Part shown: one piece after another, positions 1-12,687 of the stretch
Layout: every line of letters starts with the position of its first letter
Position numbering within the stretch: the stretch's first letter is position 1
DNA from: Ophiosphaerella korrae
Lineage: Eukaryota > Ascomycota > Dothideomycetes > Pleosporales > Phaeosphaeriaceae
Assembly: GCA_028456385.1 (NCBI GenBank)
Contig: JALNQF010000283.1
Coordinates: forward strand, 1-53,752
Direction of reading: 5' to 3'
Length of the DNA stretch: 53,752 nt
The notes under the pieces: model-generated
The model's input: the letters and a program-made list of their open reading frames with translations, nothing else
What the model was told of the DNA's origin: nothing
Databases searched by the model: none
Position numbers and translations under genes: made by a program

Positions 1-75
<75 letters not shown>
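1..75. repeat. (TAG)n trinucleotide microsatellite
   Basis: About 25 uninterrupted TAG units open the window. Perfect arrays of this length are young or prone to slippage, and the window may start inside a longer array. No gene reads through it. Confidence 0.97.
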
Positions 76-77
<2 letters not shown>

Positions 78-1199
78 ATGGAATCTATACAGTGCTATCT
101 GGTAGAGCTCCAGTTGAGTTTGGTGCCTGTCGCCCGTGAACTTCTCTCTTTGTCGAGCGGGCTAGTTGCTGTAGGGTGAGGGAGCATTTGGCGGGGATAT
201 AAACTCTCAATTGTCCCCTAGAAGACTCAGCACTAGAAGCTGTAAGTCTCGACCTTCCCGTCTTTGCATTTCTACAGGTGTGGCTGAAGTTGTTAATTGA
301 AAAACTCAGCCTTGGGGGATCGAACGACACGTCACACTCGCAGGAGCGGGGAGTACGTGGCTGTAGATTCATGGCTCTTAGATCTCGATCCATGTCAGCC
401 CTCCTGTTCGAATTATTTCTCATCGGGGAGGATGTACATCCGTACATATATATGATTGGCCCTGTACCGCTTTTAAGTGCGGGGGGAAGGAGAGGGACGG
501 ATGAACAACCTAATGGTGGAGGCGGGCTGAACCCATGAGGGAATATACACGCATCAGTTACGGAGAATTCTTAACAATCGAACTGCTTAGTTGCAGGAGC
601 TGAAATGATAGATCCCCTCACCCCTGGCGGGTGTGGCCGCCGCCCAATAGGCTCTCAGATCCAGAGCTGCTGATAAGTAAGTCATCGCCAAATTTAATTC
701 ACTAATATTCCCTGTGTAAGTGCGCAAGGTGCGGCCTTCCGTGTCTCTTTCTCGACAGCTCTGCTCGGATCCTGTGTACTCATTCACTTTGTCGTATATG
801 TATGGCAAACTGTAATCGGGCGAGGGCAGAGTTGGTATTGTGATTTATAATGCATTGCATAGCGTCTGTCTCTAGGCTGAGATACCCAAGTGGTGAACTT
901 AAATGGGGGTGGTGGACTGATTGGTGAGTGGTTGACCACGTACTATGTAAGGTATCCTGGGCTTACACATACCGATGCCTCAAAGGCGGGGAACCCGCTA
1001 GGTTTCTCGTCAGGGCCTCTGTGTCCAGGCATGGTTTAGTTGGTTGGTTTCTCGGGCGGGCTTGGGATGGGGAAATCGTCGTCACTGGCCGCGGCGATCC
1101 CCCTCCGTGTATAATCTTGCGCCCTGTCCCAACCCACCCACCCCTCAAACCCCCTTGGACCCATCATTCCCCATCAAAATATCGAAATATACCAAATAT
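76..1199. other. Intergenic region upstream of the HET gene
   Basis: I see no supportable gene. Short open frames exist on both strands but lack coding character or splice signals. A C-rich stretch at about 1128-1150 followed by an AT-rich stretch at about 1175-1199 directly precedes the chosen start of the HET gene and probably belongs to its 5' leader. Confidence 0.6.
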
Positions 1200-4100
1200 A
1201 TGTCCAAAACACCAATGTTGAAGGAAGGAGTTTTATCTTCCACCGTTCCCAGCCTGTCGGCTAGTACGGCTGAAGACAATAATTCCGCCCAGAAAGGTGC
1301 GACCTGGTCAAACCCACTTGTATCTAATCTCAAGGAGAAAGTTCTGAGCTTGAATACGGTGCACAGTGTTACTAATCTCGGAAAATCGACCTTCAAGGAA
1401 CTCGGGAAGCTCCAAGGCACTTTCAAAGATGAGCCGACTAGCAAAGAGAAGTTGCGAGTGCTCTTGAACTACTTAGTCACTCCTGGTATTCAGGTTCGCT
1501 ATGTGGATGGCACACCGAATAAACCGTACACCCTGGACCTAGATCTCCTGCCAGATACATTGCCTAGGGATCAGGATGATGTGTCGGTCCCTTTGCGGAT
1601 GTTTGATCTGGAAACTGGGAACATGGTCCAGACCGCAAGTCTGGCGGCGGAAGATCGATATTGCATGCTTTCCCACAGCTGGAAAGGGGATGAAGTGAAT
1701 TATGCCTACGTCAAGAAGGCCCGACGGCTGGATTTGAAAGGCGTGAACAACGACGTGAATGCAATAGTAGCAGCCTGTAATGCGGACATCGAACAGTGTC
1801 GAAAGGGCTTCGAGGGATATCACAGCACCATCTCTTTGGACTAAATTCGTCAATTGCTCTCAGATTACATTAAGGGGATCAAAGCAGAATACAGGTACAC
1901 GACCGCGAAAGCAAGACTCTACAAGGCCGATGTGGCAAAAGCGCAATCAGAACAGGAAGCAAATCACTACCTTAGCTTGCTGGCCGATATCGATGATAAG
2001 AATGAATCACTCTCTCTTAAGAGACGCAAACATATAGTGGATCATGAGCAAAGTTTTGCAGAAGAAGAATTTGGAGAAGCGGAATCGTTTTATGATAGGG
2101 TCAGGGTCAAACTCGAGGAGATTCGCGGCAAACACAAATTGAACTATGCAATTGAGAATATGCTGATCGCTCTACAGCGGAAGAGATCGGCGCGCAAAGT
2201 CAAGGAATCAGTCCAGCGCGCGCAAGAGATTTTTCGTACCAAGAACTTTCCTATGACGGGACGCAAGTATATCTGGCTCGACAACTGCTGTATTAACAAG
2301 AAAGATAATGGTGAACTGACCGAATCCCTGGCCTGCATGGGAGAATGGTACGCGAACGCAGAGTTCTGCCTGGTCCATCTTGACACCCCTTTCGATCATA
2401 ATGACTGGTTAGACGAATGGGACCTGTGGGACATCAAGGGCAACCGGCTAACAGACCTTCCAAAAGGCCCGACCAACGCGAAGCGAGGGGCACTGGAGCA
2501 CTATGGGGGCATCGAGCAGTGGGAGCCGAAATGGCCAACTCGTGGATGGACCCTGCAGGAGCTGATGCTTAGCAAGGTGACCTACTATGTGAATCCGAAC
2601 TGGAAGCCTCTGCCACGAGACGTTGAAAATCTCGGACAGTACTACAATCCCTGCCCATTTATCGACCAGTACACTTGCAATCAGAAACACGTTCGGGACC
2701 AGCAATTGCTAAAAGAGCTCAAGAATTCGCTTTCAGCACCAGAATTTCATGAAGAATTAAATAGGATCCTAAGTTTGGAGGGTGGACGCAAGGTAAGTGC
2801 GCCCAAAAAGTATATATAATGGCAGGTTGTGGGCTAGTGTCTGATTTTAATACAGGTTACGAGTTTTGTCGAATCCATTGTCCGGATTCTCGACGGTTTC
2901 GGGTTTGTTGTCCCCAACCACCTCGATGAAGTGACCGCCAGGATCAGAATCGGCCGGTCTGTCCGTGCAGCAGTCAAGGGCCTTCAAAGTCGATCCGAAC
3001 GCGGAGATGCATGCAGGGAAAAACCGTGTGCATTAGATTTGTTCGAATTGGTCTGGGCGAAACTCAGTGGTCCTTTCAATAATCTGGGGACTGGCGTAGA
3101 AGTTAAACGCCAAATGGACACCCCGTACCCAGACCCAAGGGTGAAGGAGGCACAGAACCAGAAACGAAAGGTGATAGACCTGCTGCTCGTGTCGCTCGCA
3201 GAGGAAAAAAAGCAGGCAGTCGAAGAGGATCGGAAATACATCGCCAGCTTCAACAAGATCCAATGCCTCAAGGCCTGGTCGAAGGGCACCGCGCGAGACT
3301 GCTTTTCCGCTCACAGCGTCATGCATCTGGCCTCCTCCCGAGAGGTCACAAAAACGGTAGACATAGCCTACTCGCTGATGGGTATATTGGGTGTGCAGTT
3401 TCCCGCATTCCCCGCGGAAGGCTTGACCAAGGCCCTCTCCCGGCTGATGGATGATATCGTGGTCACTTCTAATGATGTCTCGGTATTCAACTGGTCGGGA
3501 AAGCACTGTGCTAGCCCAATCCGAGGCCGGTCGCTGTACGCCTCTAATATCAGTGGCTTCCACATTGACTTTTCCCGGAAGAAAGAGCTTCTGGATGTTG
3601 ACCGAGAGCTGGTGCGTCGATTACAGGAGGCCCGTACGAAGAAACTTGAGACTGCAAAAGCTGTCAATGAGCTGCTGCTAAACGCAGTAGAATTCGTTTT
3701 GGGCGAAGTCCAAAGCCACGATACTTTGGATAGTTTTGGGGGGCTCGCCGAATTCCTCCAAGGTGTTGGTTTCAGCACCCTGCGCAGCAACTCGGGATTA
3801 AAGCATCTCATCAAGGTTATGGAGGAGGCCAAAAAAGAAGATAAAGCCAACGAAGATCAACGAAGCGAGGCAGACAAATTAAGAGGGTGTTCTGAACCTA
3901 AGCTGGTGGACAAAGAAAAGGCCATCCATAAGCGGAGCGAGGCAGACGAGGGGACAAAAGTTGCTGACCCAAGGCCACTGGACGGAGAAGGAAATGACGG
4001 TGAAAGTCGGCAGGTAGACAAGTGTCCAGATCATCTACAGGCAGTTTCGGGAGGAGAGCCATCTCCAGGAGGAAATAACAACGTTAGTAACGAGAGTGGC

Positions 4101-5774
4101 ATATCTAGTGAAGGAAATGGAACTGACACTCGGGAACAGAGCCAGGAACCCGAGAACAACACCACAAACTATCCGAAACCCAAATCAGGACGGTTTGTGC
4201 GGCAAATGGTACCCAAAAAGTTGGCTAATCTAACGCCAGAGGTGAGGCTGCAGTGGCCGAAAAAGGGCGGTAAAGCAGTCGCTGAGCAGGCCGAGGGGAA
4301 ACAAGAAGCCAAAGCGAAAGCAGAAGGGGAACAAGCAAAGAAAAAACGAGAGGCTCAAGAGAAAGCTGACGCAGAAAAAGCAATGAAGCAGTGGGAAGCT
4401 GACAAGAAAAAGGAAAAAGCCGCAGAAAAAGAGAGAACACTAAAGCAACTGGAAGGGGAGATCCAGAGTACCATTCGGACAATCCTGGAAAACCCAAGAA
4501 ATTCCCCGTCCAGCGCAGACCAGGCATCTTCGGACAGAGAAAACAAGGGCTCTCCATCCAGCGGGAGTCAAGAATCGCCAGGCAATAGAAACGGGAATTC
4601 TTCCGCCAGTAGCCAAAGGCGAAAGGGGCCACAAGGAAGCAGCAGGGAGGATCTCGACCGCCGGATTGTCTGTCCTAATCCGATTGTGGTCAGTAGCGCT
4701 GGGATCAGGGGCGTGTTTGACATCCAACGTATCGTGGTGAGGATGCTCCAACCCGAGAAATTGCGCTCTAAGATTAGGAACGCGGTCAGTGAGCATGAGA
4801 AAATCGATGGCTGGTGTACCATCAGCACGGGATCTGCATTGACCATGGTAGCCTTCTCGTGCGAACGACCCATTCTGGAGCAGCAACTGGATCTAGTCGA
4901 TGTGACCACAGCAACGGTGCTCACAGACACCTATGAAAGAACCAATGGAGTCCAACCCGACAACCAAGGGGACAATACCGGACACGGAGAGGGAAATGCA
5001 CAACAGCCACCATCGGACACCCTGCCCACCGAGAGAACCAAACGACGACGCACGGATGCGAACTCGGAAGACAAGGCCGATGATAATGAATTAGAAAAGC
5101 AGTACGGCAACTCCATCGAGCAACGCAAGGTCTCTCGGATGATCGACTTCGTCACGACCTCCGACCTGCACCTCATCGCGGGCGAGTGGGTGCTTGCCCG
5201 ATTCTCCGACTCTCCTGGAGCCAGATGGTTTCTCTGTCGTCTCGAACTGGGATCGGACAGCCAATTCCACGCCCGTCGCATTCCGACGGATGAGTTCGAC
5301 TTCGAGGATGCTATCCCCGAGACCGGGCTGGTGGAGTATTGGCACACGTTCCTTCAAGCTAAGAAAGCGGTCATGTGTGACGTTTTATCTTATTTTCTGG
5401 ATAGTAAGAGGTCATTCCAAAAGGCAAACGTATATGAGAACTGGTTGGACAATCACTTCGACATAAATCCAAGGGGTGGAGGTAGGAACGATACCCGTCA
5501 GGGAGGTGACAGCAATGAAGGACACGAAGAAGGGCTTGAGGAAAAAGAGAAGCAAGGCCAGCTATCCGCGGCGCAGCAGATTGTTCGGTTTCTCGTGTGG
5601 AGTGTTCGCGGTGGGTTCTCGAAATGGCGGGCGAGGTATCTCGAAGAGCACCTGGAAGAAAAGGCGCTGGCCAACGTTCCAGTTCGTCTGCAGGCCGCGC
5701 TTCTCGCCTTGGAGAACAACAAGACACTATTGCCGGTGATGTTTCACTCTGGAACAGACGTGCAGTTCTTCTAA
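1200..5774 (+). CDS. Large HET-domain protein (heterokaryon-incompatibility type)
   Basis: Predicted allorecognition/cell-death protein of about 1500 residues, acting in the cytoplasm by family analogy. The N-terminal HET domain shows its three hallmark blocks: YCMLSHSWKG near residue 154, IWLDNCCINK near residue 358 and RGWTLQEL near residue 448. A long coiled-coil insert lies between the first two. A typical HET tail (AYSLMGILGV) follows, then a low-complexity Lys/Glu-rich charged stretch and an unrecognised C-terminal half. The ATG at 1200 is chosen because upstream in-frame sequence is Pro-rich and non-coding in character. An intron at 2793-2855 (GTAAGT...TACAG, 63 bp) is well supported. 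An in-frame TAA at 1842-1844 interrupts the coil. It is either removed by an 87-bp intron (GTAATG at 1777, CTAAAT branch, CTCTCAG ending 1863) or is a nonsense change of CAA. Status as functional gene is therefore uncertain. Confidence 0.78.
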
Positions 5775-7004
5775 TGCTGGAATGGATTCGCTGAGGTTAT
5801 ATGTGGACTAGAATGCATTTTGATATCGTCAATCATGTTCGGGCTCTTGAGGTTGTTCAATAGCGTACGCAGAAATTACAATGACTTGCTTTTACACTAT
5901 TGATGGCCATGATTACTATCTAAACTACAATCACCCAAGCTAGGCAACTATCCTCTATACAGCAGCACAATACCACTTTCTCATGTAGTTAGCATTTTAG
6001 CTCCAAGCCTGTTAGCTAATCAATAAGTGTGGCAGAGTGACTGAACTACAACGGAGTTTCGTAACCTATTCACCGAGGTTGATCTGTAAAGCCGAGGGGT
6101 GACTTTGCTATGCTTATTGATTGGCTAATTAACTGAGGGCAGAATCGACAGGTGCAAGGGATACAGCTAATGTAACTCAGGTTAGGTTGCGCCTTGACAA
6201 TGAGCCCCGCGCGCAACCCTAGAGCTTGTAGGAGGCGGCATGTCACCTAGCTATAGAAATAAGTGGGGTTAGCTATGGCTAAGCAGCCTGATCTGTTGCG
6301 TATCTTAGCGCGCACGCTATCGCGCATCTGATTACGCACCTTATCTGACAACAGCATTACGCGCATAGACACGTTAAGCTATACTAGCTTCAAAGCTAGG
6401 TCTTTACTATTGTAGTCGTACTGTTCTATCTATAATATAAAGCATTAATATGCCTCTCGCTTTATTGATACCTAGGAAGGTATATGTTTATTTTGTAGTG
6501 TGATGATCAGGCTTGTAAAGAGTTAGTATACGATCGTGAATATTTATTTGTGGTGTGATAATTAGGCTTACTGAGAGATGTTATACAAGCGATGTCGAAT
6601 ATTTATTTTATAGTGTAATAATTACCAAGACAGGCTTGTTAGGAGATATCACACGATCGTGTATGTAATGCTCGATTGAACAATATGCATTCGAAATTAA
6701 CCTACTAATCCTCTTCGCTCGACATCTAAATTTTTATAATTGGCCGCCACTGCTTGTGGTCTGGAATTACTTCTCTAACTACAATGTGGTTTTATTAGAG
6801 GCAAAAATGGCCCTTGGCACTCACCTGATGTTACCTGTGAATTCTGACTGATGCAGATTGTTATCAGAGTCCTCTTAACCGCTATAGGTGGATGATGTTT
6901 GACTATAGAGTTGCTGTCGTCCTCTGTCTAGGCCGTTTGGGGCTCTTGGGTATAAAGTATAGCGAAATTTCCGTCAGCTCTTTACTAAAAACTCGAAACT
7001 CCGC
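5775..7004. other. AT-rich intergenic region with no gene
   Basis: No supportable coding region. The base composition is AT-rich and the sequence holds degenerate short tandem units (listed separately), as expected of decayed accessory DNA. Confidence 0.6.
6485..6665. repeat. Three degenerate tandem units of about 58 bp
   Basis: Three successive units share TTTATTT followed by a TAGTGTGATAAT-like core, AGGCTT and an ACGATCGTG-like end, beginning near 6487, 6543 and 6601. Divergence between copies is mostly transitions. Confidence 0.65.
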
Positions 7005-8914
7005 ATGGACTTTGGCAACATGTCTTCTAGGATCACAAGCACTTTAACTAGTCCCTACGACCTTATTGTTGGTCTAACTCAAGGGTACCTCAATGAGTAG
7101 CTAAAGCGACTATTTCTGCAGAATTAGAACGTACTGGGCTACCTGACGGCGAAAAATTTGGATGGCTCTATTAACGCTGAGCTTGACCTGCCTAAAGTTG
7201 AGCTCAATGTTGGGGACAGCTAACATCTTGGCCTTAATTTCTATCTTTACTTTAAGAGTGGTTAGTTGTCTTTGAACAACCTTGATGGCAGCGGGTAACT
7301 ATTTACATTCTACGAATTATATCAGACAAAACCTGACACTCTTTAGATCTGCAGGCTCCTGGGACTTGGCTGGTTGCTACTTGGCTTTCGGTGTGAATAT
7401 TCAAACCAGCCTAACTGATAAAAATTCGCCACTCTGGGCATAATTCGATCCGGCAGACTACTCGTTGTAGACGCTTTTTATGGACCTGTCCTGTGAGTTT
7501 CCCTCTGGTTGAGATAAATGCATGATTTTAATATTTATCTGAAGCTGCAAATTTTGACTCTCTGACTGCTGGGCTGTTAAAAATGCCGACTACACCTCTA
7601 ACTGCTGCTAGCTACAATGAGTTCATTGTTAACTACCTCAAGACATGCCAAAATAAAGGAGTTAACATTTTCGGTACTACAGCGAACAGTCTAACACATG
7701 ACAATCTAATAATTGTGAACTCTAGCTTTCTACCAACTTCTATGGCCATTCAAGTCTACCCATACAAGGAGAACCCTGATGACGATGCTATACAAGGGCT
7801 CGACCAAGACAACAACTGTTTGGTATACAAACAGATGACGCAATTTCATCCTCTCCCTAAGGACCGCGCCTACCCTTACGGTGGAAACCTTGTCAATCCA
7901 GGGCAACATGGCAGCATGTTAATTTCTTATGAGGATTTTTGGAACGATTGGTTGCTTCCAAAGCTTACTATACTCAACCAATCAACATTGGTATACAACG
8001 TCAAAGCGACTTGTAGGAACGATGAAGTCCGTCCTGATTGGAACTACTCGTATAAATTTGGCAAGGAAGCATATCGTAAGGATAAAGTTGATGAGAAGAC
8101 CGGCAAAAATTTACCATTGGATCCTAGTTTCTTCAATTTCCCAGCAAAGCCGGCCACCACTACCACCACCGCGAGAAGTTTCACATGGCATGCGGAAGAT
8201 GACTATAAGGATGATGAAGGGGGCGCTGCGTCCAAACTTATGGCAAGAATGACAAGTAAGCCAACACTGTACACGGGTTTATACTTGGTTAGTAATCTTA
8301 TAAAACGCAGCCACTACTGATACCAATGTCACATTTATACCCGGCCAAAGCACTATTACCGTGTCCGGCAGAACTTGGGTCAAGGTAAAGCGCTGGACGA
8401 CCGCGGCTGGCGCTGGCACAGGCTATGGTTCGTATTCCCCAAACCGTCTTTGCGCCTTGAATAGTTGAAGTGTTACAAAATGTGCTGCGAAGCACGTTCT
8501 CAATCTCTTTTAACCCTTTGTTTCGTTTCTCTTAACTGTGTCTATGAAGTAATACTGACCTTGGGATCCCGAGTAGTGACCTTGACATGGAGCTTCGATA
8601 TCGTCATGGCTTCTATCACCAACCCAACTCCATCTAATACGGGTGGCCTCAACATCGTACTAAATATCAAAGATCCGGTTTGCCAGACCGAATATGACAA
8701 GTCTAGTTGGGGGGTGCAGACGGCTCCAACCTGGATTGCGGAAGATATCAATCGTAAGTTTGGGGCAAGCGACATCAAAGCTCTCGAGGCAGGTTTGCGG
8801 GATAAGTTGTCCGGCCAGAACAGGTGGATCTTCCCTGGAAACGGGACATTTACTATGAACAATCCAATGTTCAATCAGAATGGGGATTTGTGTGTTGGGA
8901 TTATTTACTCTTAG
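7005..8914 (+). pseudogene. OrfX2/OrfX3/P47-like (TULIP) protein, degraded
   Basis: Relic of a fungal member of the family that includes bacterial P47/OrfX proteins, which accompany clostridial toxin complexes; the fungal role is unknown. The N-terminal part (7005 to about 7490) is one frame with eight in-frame stops at 7098, 7125, 7221, 7263, 7296, 7344, 7416 and 7419 (TAG, TAA and one TGA). All can be explained by single C-to-T changes at Gln or Arg codons. The middle part is open in another frame (from about 7532, Met at 7583). It continues through a plausible 55-bp intron (8256-8310, GTAAGC...CGCAG) to a stop at 8466. The last part, in a third frame to 8914, carries the family-like ending around W-x-FPGNGTF, PMFNQNGDL and GIIY. 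Family assignment rests on recognised motif style, not an alignment. Confidence 0.5.
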
Positions 8915-9762
8915 GATATAGATGTGTCAGGCATGTATCTAAATTGTTACAATTGTCAGATTTGATATCAAAATTGATGCACACAAAGCTGATGTGATAA
9001 TCCTATGTGATAAAATTGATTGATTGTATTGAACTGATTCACCTCTGGTCTCTGTTTCTCTGCCTTTTCTGCTAGTCTATATACCCCCTTCCTACGCAGT
9101 CAGGTCATGACGTAATGAGCTCTCGTGCCGATGATATCTGGGCTGGGCCAGCCCTCGATTCTTCGGCTAGTGCTGGTGCGGAGAGGCGCAGTGGTTGAGT
9201 TAGTGGCGAGCTAGTACCGCGCACTACGAAGGAGCTCGTATTTGATGTTGCACCGCACTGACCACCCCACCAAAATAATGCTTAAAACGCTAATTACAAG
9301 AAGCAGAGCGGCTCCGCCAATCAATTTCTTTCTAACTCAACCAACCGGGACAGACCGTCAGGCCGGTAATTAGCCAAGAAGCGCCACGACTTGCTTGGTG
9401 GACATATATTCTAATCCCCGCTGATCGTGCGCGTAATAGAAAACCGACGTGCTTAACCCCCCGCATGAAGCAACGTGCAAACTACTCCGGCTTCCCCGCT
9501 GGAAGCGATGTACAAAATACTCCGGCTTCCCCGCACGAAGGCAATGTACAAAATATTCCTATTGGATTCTTCCTCCAGGAGACTTTCACTGGTCCGTAGA
9601 CAGATCATGTTTGGAATGAAATAGAGAGATTCTTGTATAATACATGGGTGGCCGCCATAGTAGACCGTCATTCACTCCACCAAGACGTTCGGCGCTGTAT
9701 AGCTGCCAAGCATATTCCCCCCAAAGGCTCAGCATCGCTCTCGAGAGAAGCCTACACCGATA
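8915..9762. other. Intergenic region upstream of the fucosidase gene
   Basis: No gene seen. It is more GC-rich than the preceding relic and ends with a short tandem repeat and the fucosidase 5' leader. Confidence 0.6.
9459..9565. repeat. Three tandem units of about 35 bp upstream of the fucosidase gene
   Basis: Units share CCCGC, a GAAG, a RCAATGTACAAA-like core and ATACTCCGGCTTC; the third unit is truncated and diverged. They lie about 200 bp before the fucosidase start, a position where repeated factor sites could act, though this is inference. Confidence 0.7.
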
Positions 9763-11256
9763 ATGAAGGCCTTCATAATTGCGGCTATCATTGGGCTTGC
9801 CTCCCTAACCGAGTCTCAGTCTCCCCCGGTACCATACAAGACTATACCGACTCAGCGCCAGCTGGACTGGTTCCGTACCGAGTACTATGCCTTCGTGCAC
9901 TTTGGACCCAATACCTTCACCAACGTGGAATGGGGAACCAATCAGCCAAATCCGGACGTATTTAATCCAACAGCCCTAGATACGGACCAATGGGCGCAGG
10001 CCTATAAGAACGCGGGCATGAAGGGCATGATTCTGACGACCAAGCATCACGACGGCATGTGCCTGTGGAATACGTCCCAGACGACATATAAGGTCGCTAA
10101 TAGCAAGTGGGCCAAGCAACGCCAGTCGCAGGGTCTTGACTCAGACGTGGTGCGCATGGCCGCCGCCTCGTGCAAGAAATATGGTATCAAGTTTGGTGTC
10201 TACCTATCTCCCTGGGACATAAATCGCGACCCGGCTATGGGCAAGCCAGGCCTTAAGGGTACTCTCTACGACCTACCGCAAATATTCGGCACGGCTGCCT
10301 ATAACGATTACTATACCGCCCAGCTGACAGAGCTGGTGACAATGGAGCTTGCAGACAATTCAACGATGAACCTTTTTGAGGTCTGGCTCGACGGCGCCAG
10401 TGGGTCTAGCACCATCATGAATTTCGACCGCACACGCTACCGCAACACGCTACGCTCGCACCAGGATGGCGCCGTCATGTGGGGCGACAACGGACCAGAC
10501 CTACGCTATATGGGCAACGAGAACGGCGTCGCGCCGGCCACCTGCTGGCACACCTTTGACTTGGCGGCTGACGACCCCAAAGCTAGCAATCAGGATGCCC
10601 ACAATGGCGCGGGTGTGCGTGACGCTAAGTACTTTGCCCCGGCCGAGGCGAATTCCAGGATCCGCCCTGGCTGGTTCTGGCACGCCAGCGAGTCGCCTTA
10701 CAGTGGGAACGACCTCTTCAACCGCTGGCTGCAAGGCCCGGGACACTCCACCACTATGCTACTCAACGTGGGGCCTACCACAGCTGGTGTCATCGATAGC
10801 AAGGACATCGCCGCCCTAGCTTCCTTTAAGAGTATGCGCGAGGCCTTCCTCAACGCGACTCTTATCAGACCAGGCCTAAATGCCACCGCCAGCAATGTCC
10901 GTGGCAACAACAATACCGCTTTCGGCGCCGCCAATGCTATCGACGGCAATATGAATACTTACTGGACCATGGACGATAACAGCATGACGGGCTCGTTGCA
11001 GGTCGACCTGGGCAGGACGGCCAGCGTCAACGGCCTGTATGTGCAAGAGCACATCGCCTTGGGCCAGCGCATCGGCGGCTGGGCCGTCGACGCCCTCGTC
11101 TCGGGATCATGGAAGCAGCTCGTCACCAGCACCTCGATGGGCTATAAGCGCATTGAGAAGCTCAACAGCCCCGTGTCGACGTCGAGCGTGAGGCTGAGGA
11201 TCACGCAATCCAACGCCGTGCCCCTGATCCAGAATCTCCAAGTTCTTGGGTCTTAG
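9763..11256 (+). CDS. Secreted alpha-L-fucosidase (GH29) with discoidin-type C-terminal domain
   Basis: Single-exon gene of 497 residues. Hydrolyses terminal alpha-L-fucose, here probably from extracellular plant or microbial glycans. A signal peptide (MKAFIIAAIIGLASLTESQ) is followed by the GH29 barrel with YYAFVHFGPNTF, the TTKHHDGMCLW block and VWLDGASG. In VWLDGASG, Asp210 matches the family nucleophile. The C-terminal 140 residues resemble an F5/8 type C/CBM32 domain (AIDGNMNTYWT, LQVDLGR, RIGGWAVDALV). Length and domain order are normal for fungal two-domain members. It is intact and GC-richer than its decayed surroundings, so it seems to be kept by selection or recently acquired. No linked sugar-metabolism gene is visible. 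Confidence 0.93.
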   Translation: MKAFIIAAIIGLASLTESQSPPVPYKTIPTQRQLDWFRTEYYAFVHFGPNTFTNVEWGTNQPNPDVFNPTALDTDQWAQAYKNAGMKGMILTTKHHDGMCLWNTSQTTYKVANSKWAKQRQSQGLDSDVVRMAAASCKKYGIKFGVYLSPWDINRDPAMGKPGLKGTLYDLPQIFGTAAYNDYYTAQLTELVTMELADNSTMNLFEVWLDGASGSSTIMNFDRTRYRNTLRSHQDGAVMWGDNGPDLRYMGNENGVAPATCWHTFDLAADDPKASNQDAHNGAGVRDAKYFAPAEANSRIRPGWFWHASESPYSGNDLFNRWLQGPGHSTTMLLNVGPTTAGVIDSKDIAALASFKSMREAFLNATLIRPGLNATASNVRGNNNTAFGAANAIDGNMNTYWTMDDNSMTGSLQVDLGRTASVNGLYVQEHIALGQRIGGWAVDALVSGSWKQLVTSTSMGYKRIEKLNSPVSTSSVRLRITQSNAVPLIQNLQVLGS

Positions 11257-12450
11257 GGACGAAGCCTGACATCCCTCCCTAGGTCACCGGACACAATGTG
11301 TAACCGGACAAGACTACCATTTAGACACGTTAATTTCTCCCTCGCGAATCTATTACGTTATAGCTGTAAAACAATTATATTTTAGCTATTTGTGCTCTAG
11401 TAATTGGCTTGTAATAAGAAAATTACTGCAGTTTTAACTATAACTTGGTTTAGAAGCGAGCTGCGCCCAGCACTAACTTTGCGCACCTCTTCATGCGTAT
11501 AACTTAACAACTCAGTAGAGTAGCGTAGATATATTGATATGTCAAATTAAGTAGTATCTACTGCATCATTTTACACGTACGTGAGTTGTGCCCAGTCTCT
11601 CTGCACCTCTTGCAGCGCGCGCGAGCCTGGCGACTCAGGCCTGATGTCTCTCTATCTTGACGCTGTTTATTGACTTGACGCTGCACATCCTCTCTCTTAG
11701 CAAGTATATTCTCTCCTTGTCCCTTCAGTTATTATTCTCTAGGGGTAGGTCTAGATAGGAGTCCTAAGTACTAAAAATACGAAAATAAAAAAAAGCTAAG
11801 AGGCTATCTTGTGTCGAATTACGCTAGGAATCTAAATATACTCTTAGATTTCTGTCGCAAGAAATCAATGATTATTGCAAGGGATCAATGATCTTTGGCA
11901 CAATACAAAGCTCTGCAGCCGGAGCTAAGATTAGATGAGCACGGAACCTGGACGGAACAGGATAAACTAAAAGATCCGGTGATCTCACGTAGATATATAA
12001 GCCGTCTCTTTTGTAGTTGCTTAGAATTAATAATTATCTCCTATTTATTCCTAAGCTTACGATCTTACAACAGTTATAAGCCTAGCGCTAAAGAACACAC
12101 GATAGTTCTATCCTATATACTACAGCTAGAGATTACAAGCTATTCTGGGCTTGGCCGACCGACTCCCTCTCGGCCTCGAAATTGCGATTGACTACAAAAC
12201 AGATAATAATGTCAAGATCGCCGAGGCGACGCGTTTGTGACTGTTATTAGGCAACGACGCACAGCTCCTGTTTGCCTGGCATAGGAATCCCCTGGCCGAA
12301 GACAGCACGCGCCTGAGCTGGGCATGGGGTTTGCATCCAGACCCCCAACAGCCCACACCCCAATGACAGTTCTGCTATGCTAGGACGACATAGCATCCGT
12401 TCCAGGCGGCGGGTCGGAGCTTAAGAAAGTCTAGTCTACGATTCAGTAAG
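11257..12450. other. AT-rich intergenic region
   Basis: No supportable gene. Sequence is AT-rich with many short direct repeats and TA-rich runs, typical of decayed DNA. Confidence 0.55.
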
Positions 12451-12687
12451 GACGGCCGCCTGCTCTTCCTTCGCGGTACTGTTTTCGATGAGATTGTTCA
12501 AACTGAGCCTGTCTTTAGCCCTATGCAGATGGGCTATAGATTCTATAGATACGGGGCCTACATCTCGATTAGCAACAAGGAGTGGCGAGAGGGCTACGCA
12601 CTCGACTTGTACCCGTCAAAGCAAGTGGCTGATCCCACTAGTCCAGATTTGTACCCCGGGACCAATGAAACACGGCGACAGGCGTGA
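12451..12687 (+). pseudogene. Coding relic, unidentified (78-residue open frame without start)
   Basis: A stop-bounded open frame with coding character (RLLFLRGTVFDEIV, EWREGYALDLYP) ends at TGA 12685. The LRGxxFDEIV style recalls the C-terminal half of HET6-type incompatibility proteins, but the match is too short to name. Upstream and downstream are AT-rich and closed in all frames, so this is probably a remnant exon. It may equally be a chance open frame. Confidence 0.3.
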
